DNA from: a bacterium
Lineage (GTDB): Bacteria; CSSED10-310; JAFGSJ01
Assembly: GCA_016934675.1 (NCBI GenBank)
Contig: JAFGSJ010000152.1
Location: 29,199-93,198, forward strand
Length of the DNA: 64,000 nt
Reading direction: 5' to 3'
Under the pieces are notes generated by a model, which saw nothing but the letters and a program-made list of their open reading frames with translations, was not told the DNA's origin and searched no databases. Below, piece after piece: positions 1-8,917 of this stretch (position 1 is its first letter; each line of letters opens with the position of its first letter). A program made the position numbers and the translations under genes.

Positions 1-63
1 ATTGGACGACGATTTTTAATTAAGACCACTCGAGAGGGTTTATGACTGTTTGCCCCTCTCTTT

Positions 64-102
64 GGTGAAGCGGCTGTGATCAGTCGCTTCACCTTTTTTT
101 TT
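64..102 (+). terminator. Rho-independent terminator
   Basis: A perfect 9-bp stem (GGTGAAGCG with CGCTTCACC) closes a 12-nt loop and is followed directly by nine T residues. It presumably ends transcription of a gene lying left of the window and insulates the CHAT gene that follows. Confidence 0.85.
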
Positions 103-253
103 GGGGCTGCGACGCTGCTCCGATCAAGAGCGTCCCCGCCTTCTCAAGCATCACCCTGTTCCGTGTTCTGACCGTTTGCTTTTTTCTCCAGATCACCGTA
201 TATTCTAACAAAGTCAGTATGAAAATCGTGAGGTAGTTCACGAGGATAATGAC

Positions 254-3200
254 ATGGTTTGTCCCCATCACCATCAAACCGCCCAACGCTTAGGGTTAAT
301 TGGGGCTATTATTTTTATGTCGGTACTGGTTTCCGGAATGATGTCCGGCAGCCTGGTCCAGGGTCAAATCGATACGGGGGTGAGCGGATCCAATCCTGAT
401 CAGGTGAGGGCACTGCTCGAGCGTGCAAACACTCAATTACAGATCGGAGATTTCTCTCGGGCTGAGACATTGTACCGTCAGGCCCTGGACCTGGAACGGG
501 CAGGACACGGTCCGAGCCTGACCACGGCCCGAATATTGGTTAATCTGGGTGCCCTTTATCAGGCCATGGGTGAGTTAACCCGGGCCCGTTCGCATTATGA
601 CCAGGCGATCTCTGTCTACGAGACAAACGGACTGGAAGATGGTGAACTGATTACTGTCTTGTCCAATCGGGCCTTGCTGGCAGAAACACAGGGCGGTTTT
701 GCCGAAGCGGAGCAAACCTGGCGTCGTATTCTCAATATTCAAGAACGAACCGCCCCTGATAGTCCCGGAGTGGCATCATCCCTGCACCAACTCGGGAAAT
801 ATGCCCAGTTGAATGCCGACAACATTGCTGCTAAAAAATTTTATCTGCGGGCCCTGGACCTGGAAAAACGATTCGATCCCAACAGTGAATATGTCGTCAC
901 TAATCTGGAAGCGTTGGTGGCTATAACCATTAACGACGGCGAATTCGAACAGGCCCTGGACTGCCTTGAACAGGCATTTTCGCTTGAAAAACAACGTAGT
1001 GCTGAAGGTGCCGTTTATGCCCGGCTCTTGAATCTGAAAGCTACAGTCAAGCGTGAGCAGGGTGAACTCGATCAGGCTGAAGCTTTGGCCCAAAAGGCCC
1101 TGGACATCCAGGGCCGAATGACACCACCGGACCTGGACCGGGCGGCAAGTCTGAGTAATCTTGGGCGTTTGGCTTTAATCAAGGGCGATTATAATCGGGC
1201 GGAACAGTTTTTAGACCAGGCCCGTCATATCCGCGAACAGTTGGTCCCTCAAAGTACCCAAATGGTAGCCAGTCTGACCGATTTGGGCAATCTGGCTTAT
1301 GCTCGAGGTGACTTGCATGCCGCGGAGCAACTCTACAATCGGGCCCTGGACCTTCAACAACTTCTCTTGCCACACAGTCAGGCAATAGCCATCAGCTTGA
1401 ACAATCTGGGGGGTGTTCTCCTGAATCGGGGAGATTTAGCCCAAGCCGAGGCATACTATCAGAAAGCTCTGGATTTGTTGTTGAAAATAGGCCCGACCCT
1501 GACTTTAACCGCGAATTCTTACAATAATCTGGGCATTGTTGCGGCCATGCGGACCGATTTCGTGACCGCGGAGCATTATTTTCAAAAAGCCACCGATGTC
1601 TGGAACCAGATTGCTCCCGGTTCACTCGAACGGGCCAGGTGCCTGACAAATCTGGGTGAATTATCCCGGGAAAAGGGCGATTATAATGAAGCTGAAAGGT
1701 ATCATCAAGAGGCCCTTGCTCTCACCCAAAGTGTTGCTCCCAACACCGAGATCATCACTCATTGTTACCATAATCTGGCGGATGTCTACCGTGCCCGGGG
1801 TGATGATGAGCAAGCAGAACGCTTGTATCATCTTGCGTTCGAACATAATGAAACGCTTGCTCCGGGTAGTTTGAATTCAACTTTCAGCCTCCACGATCTG
1901 GGACAAATCGCCCTGAAACGGCAACAGTACGATCTCGCTGAAAAGTATTACCGACAGGCCCAGACCATCCTGGAAAAACTGGCCCCGTTCAGTATCAATC
2001 TGGCCGAATGTTACCAAAGCCTTGGAAAGCTCGAACGGGAACGGCACAATCTGTCAAGAGCACGTGAATACCTTGAAAAGGCAGTGGCTTTGCTCGAAGG
2101 CCAAGCCAAACGACTGGGTGGCTCGAAACAGGACTGGCAGCAATTCAGGGAACATTATGACGATATGTACCGGGACCTGCTGGAAGTGCAAGTCGAGCTG
2201 GGGCTGTTTGTAGAAGCTTTTCACACTCTTGAACGCTCGAAGGCCCGTGTCCTGCTTGAAATACTCGCTGAACGCGACCTGCAGTTACCCCTCAGAGCCG
2301 AGACCGATATGCAGGATATACTCCGCGACATACAGACTGAATACGATCAAATTCAGGGCGAGCTGTCCCTCCTCGATTCCCGGACCGATACCCTACTCAT
2401 CAAACAGCACTTCGAGTCAATGCATCTCTGCCAGAAGAGGAAAGATGAGCTGATTGACAAAATCCGAAAGCAGTCTCCCGAATATGCCAGCCTTCATTAT
2501 CCCCAACCGCTGCAATTCGCCGATCTGGACAACGTGCTCGACCCGGGAACCGCATTGCTGGCCTATAAAGTCACACCGGCACTCACCTATGTGTTTTGTG
2601 TTTCAACCCAAAACCATGGCACAAAGTTAGCACTTACTTGCCTGAAGTTACCGGTGGGTTCGGTTGAACTACACCGAACGATTCGTCACTTTCTCGCCAT
2701 GGTCCGGGCCCGTGAATCGATATCCTCCCTGGAACAAGCTGGGAAAAAACTCTACGATCTGCTGATTGCACCAGCCGAAACGGCACTTGCCTCGAGTACA
2801 CGGTTACTCATTGTTCCTGACGGCCCGCTTTACAGCCTTCCCTTCGCAGCCCTGACCAGAACTTTACGGGCCGAACCCGGTGCAAAGAACATGGAAACCC
2901 GGGCCTATCTGATTTCCTGGAAACCCATCCATACTGTTGTATCGTTGACTGTCTATGCAGAACTCAGAAAAAACCGCAAGCCTATTCAGCCACCGGATTC
3001 GGAAAGCCTACTGATTGCTTTCGGTAATCCCGATTATCATGTCGCCGCCACAGCACAACCCGAACATAATCCCAATGTTCAACTGCGTTCACTTCTGGCC
3101 CGTGGGATTGTCCTCGAACCGCTTCCGGGCAGCCGTGCTGAGGTCGAGAGCATCTGTGCTCTCTTTGGTAGAAGTGCACGGATCTTTTTGGACGAGGCGG

Positions 3201-3703
3201 CAACCGAAGAGCAGGTCTATCAGCTACCCCGGACTACCCGTTTGCTGCATTTTGCTTGTCATGGTTTCATCGATGAACTCTTTCCACTGGATTCAGCCCT
3301 GGCCCTTTCCATACCCGGAGAAAACGGGTCGGGCCGGGAAAACGGCCTGCTTCAAGCCTGGGAAATATTTGAAAAAGTTCGTCTCGAGGCCGATCTGGTC
3401 ACCCTGTCAGCCTGCAATACCGCTCAGGGCAAACAGGTCAGTGGTGAAGGCATCATCGGTTTGACCAGGGCTTTTCAATATGCGGGAGCCAGATCAATCC
3501 TGGCTTCACTCTGGAGTGTCCCCGATATCTCGACTAAAGAACTGACGGTCCGATTCTACAATCATCTTCAAAACGGTAAGAGTAAGGACGAGGCCCTGCA
3601 AGCCGCACAGATGGACCTGCTCTCAAACCCGACACCCGGTCCAGATTCGACCAACCATCCCCTTCATTGGGCCGCCTTCAGCCTGATCGGCGATTGGAAA
3701 TAG
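254..3703 (+). CDS. Secreted TPR-CHAT protein (caspase-like peptidase fold)
   Basis: A 1149-residue protein with an N-terminal hydrophobic segment (residues about 12-36, probably a signal peptide ending near LVQG), a long array of tetratricopeptide repeats (about 50-640), a helical linker, and a C-terminal CHAT domain (about 770-1149). CHAT domains are caspase-like; the expected catalytic pair is visible as the His in HFACHG (about residue 1001) and the Cys in LSACNTAQG (about 1054), so the protease looks intact. The ATG at 254 is preceded by GAGG at 8-nt spacing. CHAT proteases are known in TPR-CHAT (Csx29/Craspase), HetF and separase-like roles, but no CRISPR or defence partner lies here; the nearest gene is convergent and separated by only 12 bp. 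Fold assignment is firm, substrate unknown. Confidence 0.93.
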   Translation: MVCPHHHQTAQRLGLIGAIIFMSVLVSGMMSGSLVQGQIDTGVSGSNPDQVRALLERANTQLQIGDFSRAETLYRQALDLERAGHGPSLTTARILVNLGALYQAMGELTRARSHYDQAISVYETNGLEDGELITVLSNRALLAETQGGFAEAEQTWRRILNIQERTAPDSPGVASSLHQLGKYAQLNADNIAAKKFYLRALDLEKRFDPNSEYVVTNLEALVAITINDGEFEQALDCLEQAFSLEKQRSAEGAVYARLLNLKATVKREQGELDQAEALAQKALDIQGRMTPPDLDRAASLSNLGRLALIKGDYNRAEQFLDQARHIREQLVPQSTQMVASLTDLGNLAYARGDLHAAEQLYNRALDLQQLLLPHSQAIAISLNNLGGVLLNRGDLAQAEAYYQKALDLLLKIGPTLTLTANSYNNLGIVAAMRTDFVTAEHYFQKATDVWNQIAPGSLERARCLTNLGELSREKGDYNEAERYHQEALALTQSVAPNTEIITHCYHNLADVYRARGDDEQAERLYHLAFEHNETLAPGSLNSTFSLHDLGQIALKRQQYDLAEKYYRQAQTILEKLAPFSINLAECYQSLGKLERERHNLSRAREYLEKAVALLEGQAKRLGGSKQDWQQFREHYDDMYRDLLEVQVELGLFVEAFHTLERSKARVLLEILAERDLQLPLRAETDMQDILRDIQTEYDQIQGELSLLDSRTDTLLIKQHFESMHLCQKRKDELIDKIRKQSPEYASLHYPQPLQFADLDNVLDPGTALLAYKVTPALTYVFCVSTQNHGTKLALTCLKLPVGSVELHRTIRHFLAMVRARESISSLEQAGKKLYDLLIAPAETALASSTRLLIVPDGPLYSLPFAALTRTLRAEPGAKNMETRAYLISWKPIHTVVSLTVYAELRKNRKPIQPPDSESLLIAFGNPDYHVAATAQPEHNPNVQLRSLLARGIVLEPLPGSRAEVESICALFGRSARIFLDEAATEEQVYQLPRTTRLLHFACHGFIDELFPLDSALALSIPGENGSGRENGLLQAWEIFEKVRLEADLVTLSACNTAQGKQVSGEGIIGLTRAFQYAGARSILASLWSVPDISTKELTVRFYNHLQNGKSKDEALQAAQMDLLSNPTPGPDSTNHPLHWAAFSLIGDWK

Positions 3704-3715
3704 CTACGGACCCGG

Positions 3716-4909
3716 TCAATTTCTCTTTTTCCCAGTCTGTGGTAATGATTCAAACCGGCTGTTTTTCAGCAGTCTCTTGATGAAGATCAGGAAATATTTC
3801 CAGCGACAGCATGAACCGAGGAAGGCGATGGCCTGGTATGGCGGAAAAATGACCCGGAGAGCGCTTGAGCAAACCTGGCCCAGATGCGGGACCAGAAAAC
3901 GGGCTGCCAGCTTCCGGCGATATATCCCCGCTCCAGGTTCGAGCGGGATATTAACCAGCCGGACAAGGGCCTGTTTTTGAATGAAAGTTGGCCTGTTCAG
4001 GGGAGTCGACCAACACGATGATGGCCCCAGATACTGTTCGAGTTGACCGCAGATGGCCAACCAGCATATCTGCAGATCAAAAGACCGGGCCAATTCGGCC
4101 CGTTCGGTCTGATCAGGCAAGACCCAACTACTCCAGGCACAGTCGATCAGGGTTTTGAACTCGCCGTAACTGTGTTCGTGATGGTGAATGATCAGATAGA
4201 GCCATAATCCCTCAAGCGACAGATCGGAACCGTCCTCGAGCCATAGTCGTTCATCTGACCAGAACCGTTCCGAAAAGAGGACAAACCGGTCCGGCTGGAC
4301 CGGATACCAGTGCAATTCAAGCAACAGTCCGCTGTGCTGTTTGATAAGTTTGAGATGATGCGATTTAGCCTTTTCGTGGGCCACTATCTCGGTTGCTGGC
4401 AAAGAATATCCGTTATGTACCAGTAAATCGAGAACGAGGTCTCTATCGGCGAGCTTGACCAGCAGATCGAGATCGGCCATGACCCGTCGGCCCGATCCTC
4501 CATAAATCCGGTCCTCAAGTCGCGGCCCCTTCAAGGGCAGATACCAGATGCCCTTCTGCGAAAGCAAAGTTTCCAGAAATTCGAGTTCCTCCCGAAGCGA
4601 GTTGCTATTGAGCAGTGCCGCCAGATGTAATTTTTTCAGTGCTGCATGAAGGGATGCAACTCGCTGGCGGACCAGCTCCTCATTGGGGCCGAAGTCGGTC
4701 CCAAGACTTGGTAACGCCTCATACATCAGCGGGGCCAGACTGAACTGCCGAGCCCAAAACAGACAACGTTCACCTGAAAAATCAGCCCGGGACAGCAGGG
4801 CCACTATTCTATCCCCGACCGTGCTCAAATCCGGGTGACAGCTCGTGATTACAAATTGTAATTCCGGACTGAGGGATTGTATCTGTTTACCCGGTGCTTC
4901 CCCATTCAT
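3716..4909 (-). CDS. Nucleotidyltransferase family protein (NTP_transf_5-like)
   Basis: A 397-residue protein resembling the uncharacterised nucleotidyltransferase family often found beside asparagine-synthase-like and exopolysaccharide genes. The signature is LPLKGPRLEDRIYGG followed by GRRVMADLDLLV (about residues 115-150), matching the family's LKG...R...DLDLL core, in which the two Asp residues would bind metal. The C-terminal half is helical with no recognisable domain. It stands alone, convergent with the CHAT gene and divergent from the K+ channel gene. The substrate is unknown; none of the usual peptide-biosynthesis neighbours is present. Confidence 0.75.
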   Translation of the reverse strand: MNGEAPGKQIQSLSPELQFVITSCHPDLSTVGDRIVALLSRADFSGERCLFWARQFSLAPLMYEALPSLGTDFGPNEELVRQRVASLHAALKKLHLAALLNSNSLREELEFLETLLSQKGIWYLPLKGPRLEDRIYGGSGRRVMADLDLLVKLADRDLVLDLLVHNGYSLPATEIVAHEKAKSHHLKLIKQHSGLLLELHWYPVQPDRFVLFSERFWSDERLWLEDGSDLSLEGLWLYLIIHHHEHSYGEFKTLIDCAWSSWVLPDQTERAELARSFDLQICWLAICGQLEQYLGPSSCWSTPLNRPTFIQKQALVRLVNIPLEPGAGIYRRKLAARFLVPHLGQVCSSALRVIFPPYQAIAFLGSCCRWKYFLIFIKRLLKNSRFESLPQTGKKRN

Positions 4910-5054
4910 GGACGAGTCTTTCTTTTGTTTGATCGAGTCGGTGATGAATCTCGGTAATCTGTAGTATTCGGCTTATCACAGCTCAACTGTCGCATGGTGA
5001 GCTGTTTGTCAAGTTCCCTGATTCAGGGTGTGGATTAATCAAATCTTTATTGAC

Positions 5055-5084
5055 TTGATATCAGGCAGCATTTTTGTCTACAAT
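5055..5084 (+). promoter_or_regulatory. Possible sigma70-type promoter of the K+ channel gene
   Basis: TTGATA, an 18-bp spacer and TACAAT lie about 100 bp before the channel start. The match is decent but the spacing and long leader make this tentative. Confidence 0.35.
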
Positions 5085-5186
5085 CAAGAAACCGATTCGT
5101 GACAAGTGCACTATATTTGCATATTACCGATCAGTACTATATGAAACAAGGTTGTTCTGACACAATCGCAATCGGATGGATGCGCC

Positions 5187-6272
5187 ATGACCTCAACTCT
5201 CTATGAATTGCAAAAAAAACTCTACTATACTCTGGCTGCCTTGGCCGCCATTTTTGTGGTTGGAACAATCGGTTTCAAACTGATCGGGGGAGAAAACTGG
5301 TCGATTCTCGATTCTCTGTATATGACCGTTATTACTATAACGACGGTCGGTTTTGGTGAAATACATGACTTGACCAATAATCCCGCTGCCCGGATATTTA
5401 CAATATTTATGCTCCTGTTCGGCATGGGAGTATTGGCATATGGCGTTGGAAATATAACCGCTTTTATCGTCGAAGGAAATTTGATGCATATCATGTGGAG
5501 GCGTCAGACCATGAGAGAGATTAATCGGATGAAAAACCACATCATTGTGTGTGGTGCCGGAGAGATAGGTCACCATGTTATCGAGGAATTTCAAAAAATC
5601 GCAATCAATTTTGTGATCATCGAGAAAAACAGTGAAATCGTCGCAAATCTTCGTGAAAAACTGAATGTTTCCATACTTCAGGGCGACGCAACAGACGACG
5701 ATATCCTGATCGAGGCGGGAATTAATAAGGCCGCAGGGATCATTTCCACACTTCACTCGGATAAAGACAATTTATTCATTACCGTGTCGGCCCGGCAACT
5801 GAATCCCTCCATTCGCATTGTCGTTCATGCCGTCGATCAGGCCGCCCACAAAAAATTGGTCCGTAGTGGGGCCAATGCGGCCGTATCGACCAATTCCATC
5901 GGAGCAATGCGTCTGGCTTCCGAGATGGTCCGACCGACAGTGGTCAATTTTCTCGATCAGATGCTGCGACTTAAGGAACAAACGATCAGGATCGAAGAGG
6001 TGACCATTAAACCGAAATCAGACCTGATCGATCAGAGTCTTTACGGCGCAAATATCGGGAAAAAAACCGGCGTTCTAGTCATCGCCATCAGAAACATGGA
6101 ATCGAATCAATTCGTCTATACCTTTTCAAAAGAACTCAGATTGAAAAAGAATGATATTTTGGTGGCTTTGGGTACGGTCGACCAAATTAAAAAATTGAGG
6201 GAACTGGCCGGCTACGAGGACGATGAAGCCATTTCCCTCGATGCAGCGGGCAATCCGAGCGAGGCAACCTAG
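5187..6272 (+). CDS. Two-TM potassium channel with RCK (TrkA-N/TrkA-C) domains
   Basis: A 361-residue MthK/Kch-type channel. Two transmembrane helices (about 13-32 and 70-95) flank a pore loop with the selectivity filter TTVGFGE; the usual Tyr is Phe, a tolerated variant. A cytoplasmic RCK/TrkA-N Rossmann domain follows, with the nucleotide-binding glycine motif HIIVCGAGEIGHHV (about 117-130), then a TrkA-C domain (about 265-345). RCK domains gate K+ flow in response to ligands such as Ca2+, ADP or NAD(H); which ligand acts here cannot be read. The start has a weak GGATGGA upstream. It is monocistronic and convergent with glgP. Confidence 0.93.
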   Translation: MTSTLYELQKKLYYTLAALAAIFVVGTIGFKLIGGENWSILDSLYMTVITITTVGFGEIHDLTNNPAARIFTIFMLLFGMGVLAYGVGNITAFIVEGNLMHIMWRRQTMREINRMKNHIIVCGAGEIGHHVIEEFQKIAINFVIIEKNSEIVANLREKLNVSILQGDATDDDILIEAGINKAAGIISTLHSDKDNLFITVSARQLNPSIRIVVHAVDQAAHKKLVRSGANAAVSTNSIGAMRLASEMVRPTVVNFLDQMLRLKEQTIRIEEVTIKPKSDLIDQSLYGANIGKKTGVLVIAIRNMESNQFVYTFSKELRLKKNDILVALGTVDQIKKLRELAGYEDDEAISLDAAGNPSEAT

Positions 6273-6324
6273 CCCCGCAGATGACACAAGCTCTTGTTCA
6301 CAGTTGAGCTCCAAGGGATAGAAA

Positions 6325-8772
6325 TCATGTATCCTGTTGGACCTGTTTGGCTCGCCAAATATTCTGGGCATATTCCTGAATGGCCCGGTCACTGGAAAAT
6401 TTGCCACAGCGGGCCACGTTGAGTACTGCCATACGGTTCCAGTCCTTCCTGTTCAGATACATGGCCGCCACCCGGTCCTGGCAATCAATATATGCCTGAT
6501 AGTCCGCCAACACAAAATAGCGGTCGCCATCGCCGAGAAGAGTGTTGACGATCGGATGGAACAGATCGGGTGCCCCGGGTGAAAAATAACCATCACTGAG
6601 CTGATTGATGATCTGGCTCAGTTGCTCGTTCTGTTCAAGGATATCGACCGGATTGTAATGCGGCCGGTAATCACGGATTTCCTGGGCATTCAGTCCGAAC
6701 AGGAAGAAATTATCCGGACCGACTTCCTCACGAATCTCGACATTAGCCCCATCCAAAGTCCCGATGGTCAGGGCCCCGTTCAGGGCAAACTTCATGTTTC
6801 CCGTGCCCGAAGCTTCATAGCCCGCCGTGGAAATCTGTTCTGATAAGTCGGCTGCCGGTATCAGAATCTGAGCTAACGATACGGTGTAATTGGGAGCGAA
6901 GACAATCTGGAGTTTCTCCCGAACCTTCGGATGAGCCTGGACGATATCCGCGACACAATGGATCAATTTGATGATCAACTTGGACATAAAATAGCCCGGG
7001 GCCGATTTTCCGGCGAAGATAATGGCTCGGGGCACACTCTCATATTCGGGTCTGTTCTCGAGCACTCTGTTATAGAGCGTTATCGCGTGCAAAATATTGA
7101 GCAATTGACGCTTGTATTCGTGAAAACGTTTGGCCTGACAATCAAACATGAAATCAGGATTGACAAGGATATCAACAGTTTTTTTGAGATAGTCCGAGAA
7201 CTTTTCTTTATTCATCTTCTTGATCTGTTGAAACTGTTCGATAAAAACCGGGTCGATCGCAAACGGTTCGAGTTCACGCAAGCGGGTCAAATCTTTCAAC
7301 CAGCCGGTCCCGATACTGTCCGTGATCAAAGTGGACAGGGAGGGGTTGGCCTCGAGCACCCAGCGCCGTGGCGTGACGCCATTGGTCACATTGGTGAATT
7401 TGTCGGGCCACATTTGTTGAAAATCGGGAAAGACGGACTGCTGCAGTATGGCCGAGTGTAGTGCGGAAACACCATTGACCGTGTGCGAACCGGTAATGGC
7501 CAGGCGGGACATGTGCACCAGTCCGCGACCATGACGGGTGATGATCGCCTGATTTTCTTTACGGGCGGGCTCATTGGGGAAGCGATACGAAATCTGGACC
7601 AATAAACGGCGATTGATCTCCTGAATGATCTGAAGGTGACGCGGCAGCAGGTTCCCAATAATGTCCTCGGACCACATCTCCAGGGCCTCGGGTAATATTG
7701 TATGGTTCGTGTACGAGAAAGAGCGGGTCGTGATCGACCAAGCCTCATCCCACTCGAAGTTATGTTCATCGACCAGAATGCGCATCAACTCGGGAATAGC
7801 AATAGACGGATGTGTATCATTGAGCTGAATGGCGACCTTGTCCGGAAATTCATTGAAATCCTTATGAAATTTTCGGTAGCGTCGAATGATGTCCTTTAAG
7901 GTGGCAGACACAAAAAAGTATTGCTGCTTGAGGCGTAATTCCTTACCTGCCAGCGATTGGTCATTGGGGTAGAGGACCTTCGAGATCGACTCGGTCCGGC
8001 TTTTATCGTCCACGGCCCTGACATAATCGCCACTGTTGAAGTAGTCGAGATTGAATTCACGCGTTGATTTAGCAGACCAGAGCCGGAGGGTATTGACTAC
8101 ATTATTGTGATAACCGACAACCGGATAATCATAGGCCATGGCCATGACATTCTCGCTATTGACCCACTCCATCCGTAAACGATCGTTTCGCGAAACCGAA
8201 CTGTTGACCTTGCCGTAAAAACTAACCATGTACAGGATTTCAGGGCGGGCCAATTCCCAGACATTGCCGTAGCGTAACCAGTTATCAGGGGTCTCGACCT
8301 GGTGCCCATCTAGGATTCGTTGGAAAAAGATACCATATTCGTAGCGAATACCATAGCCATAACCGGGATAACCCAGCGAGGCCATGGAGTCGAGAAAACA
8401 GGCGGCCAGACGTCCCAAACCACCATTACCCAGACCAGCATCCCATTCCAAGTCGATGATCTGCTGCCGATCGAGTTCGAGTTTGGTCAATGTCTGCTCG
8501 AACTCTCGCTCGAGACCCAAATTCAATATGTTATTCATGAGTAAGCGGCCCAGTAAAAACTCGAGTGAGAGATAATAAATCCGCTTGGCGTCAACTTCAT
8601 AATACTTTTGCTGTGTCCTGATCCATCGCTCAGCGATGAAATTCCGGGCCGCCATGGCCACGGAAACGTATCGATCTCGTTCCGTCGCAGAATACTGGTC
8701 CTTGGCCTGGGTATAACAGAGGTGGTCCAGAATCATTTGCTCGACCAAAGCACTTGTCCCTTTTGCTGTCAT
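6325..8772 (-). CDS. glgP: Glycogen/starch/maltodextrin phosphorylase
   Basis: An 815-residue GT35 phosphorylase, full length for the family. It releases glucose-1-phosphate from alpha-1,4-glucans using pyridoxal phosphate; the PLP lysine is in GTGNMKF (about residue 661). Other conserved blocks include YYLSLEFLLGR near the N-terminus and LNDTHPSIAIPELMR. The ORF track starts at 8985, but the ATG at 8772 is chosen because a strong GAGGGG site sits just upstream and the extra 71 residues match nothing in the family. It is a single gene, downstream of the ABC-exporter cluster with a 145-bp gap. It is probably cytoplasmic and provides stored-glucan breakdown. Confidence 0.96.
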   Translation of the reverse strand: MTAKGTSALVEQMILDHLCYTQAKDQYSATERDRYVSVAMAARNFIAERWIRTQQKYYEVDAKRIYYLSLEFLLGRLLMNNILNLGLEREFEQTLTKLELDRQQIIDLEWDAGLGNGGLGRLAACFLDSMASLGYPGYGYGIRYEYGIFFQRILDGHQVETPDNWLRYGNVWELARPEILYMVSFYGKVNSSVSRNDRLRMEWVNSENVMAMAYDYPVVGYHNNVVNTLRLWSAKSTREFNLDYFNSGDYVRAVDDKSRTESISKVLYPNDQSLAGKELRLKQQYFFVSATLKDIIRRYRKFHKDFNEFPDKVAIQLNDTHPSIAIPELMRILVDEHNFEWDEAWSITTRSFSYTNHTILPEALEMWSEDIIGNLLPRHLQIIQEINRRLLVQISYRFPNEPARKENQAIITRHGRGLVHMSRLAITGSHTVNGVSALHSAILQQSVFPDFQQMWPDKFTNVTNGVTPRRWVLEANPSLSTLITDSIGTGWLKDLTRLRELEPFAIDPVFIEQFQQIKKMNKEKFSDYLKKTVDILVNPDFMFDCQAKRFHEYKRQLLNILHAITLYNRVLENRPEYESVPRAIIFAGKSAPGYFMSKLIIKLIHCVADIVQAHPKVREKLQIVFAPNYTVSLAQILIPAADLSEQISTAGYEASGTGNMKFALNGALTIGTLDGANVEIREEVGPDNFFLFGLNAQEIRDYRPHYNPVDILEQNEQLSQIINQLSDGYFSPGAPDLFHPIVNTLLGDGDRYFVLADYQAYIDCQDRVAAMYLNRKDWNRMAVLNVARCGKFSSDRAIQEYAQNIWRAKQVQQDT

Positions 8773-8917
8773 GTTCCCCTCACTTATGCTGGGCCCTAGT
8801 CCGGGTTTCGCGGGTTTCGAGGTCCGGGTTCCCTGTTCCTTACTAGGACAGTCCCGGTCCAACCGACCTTGGCCCATCATAGCATGCTTCGCGCCCCGAT
8901 GTAAAGGTGCCCATTGA

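Noticed and set aside
254-3703. Type III-E CRISPR-associated TPR-CHAT
   Set aside because: There is no CRISPR array or cas gene anywhere in the window and the protein has a signal-peptide-like start.
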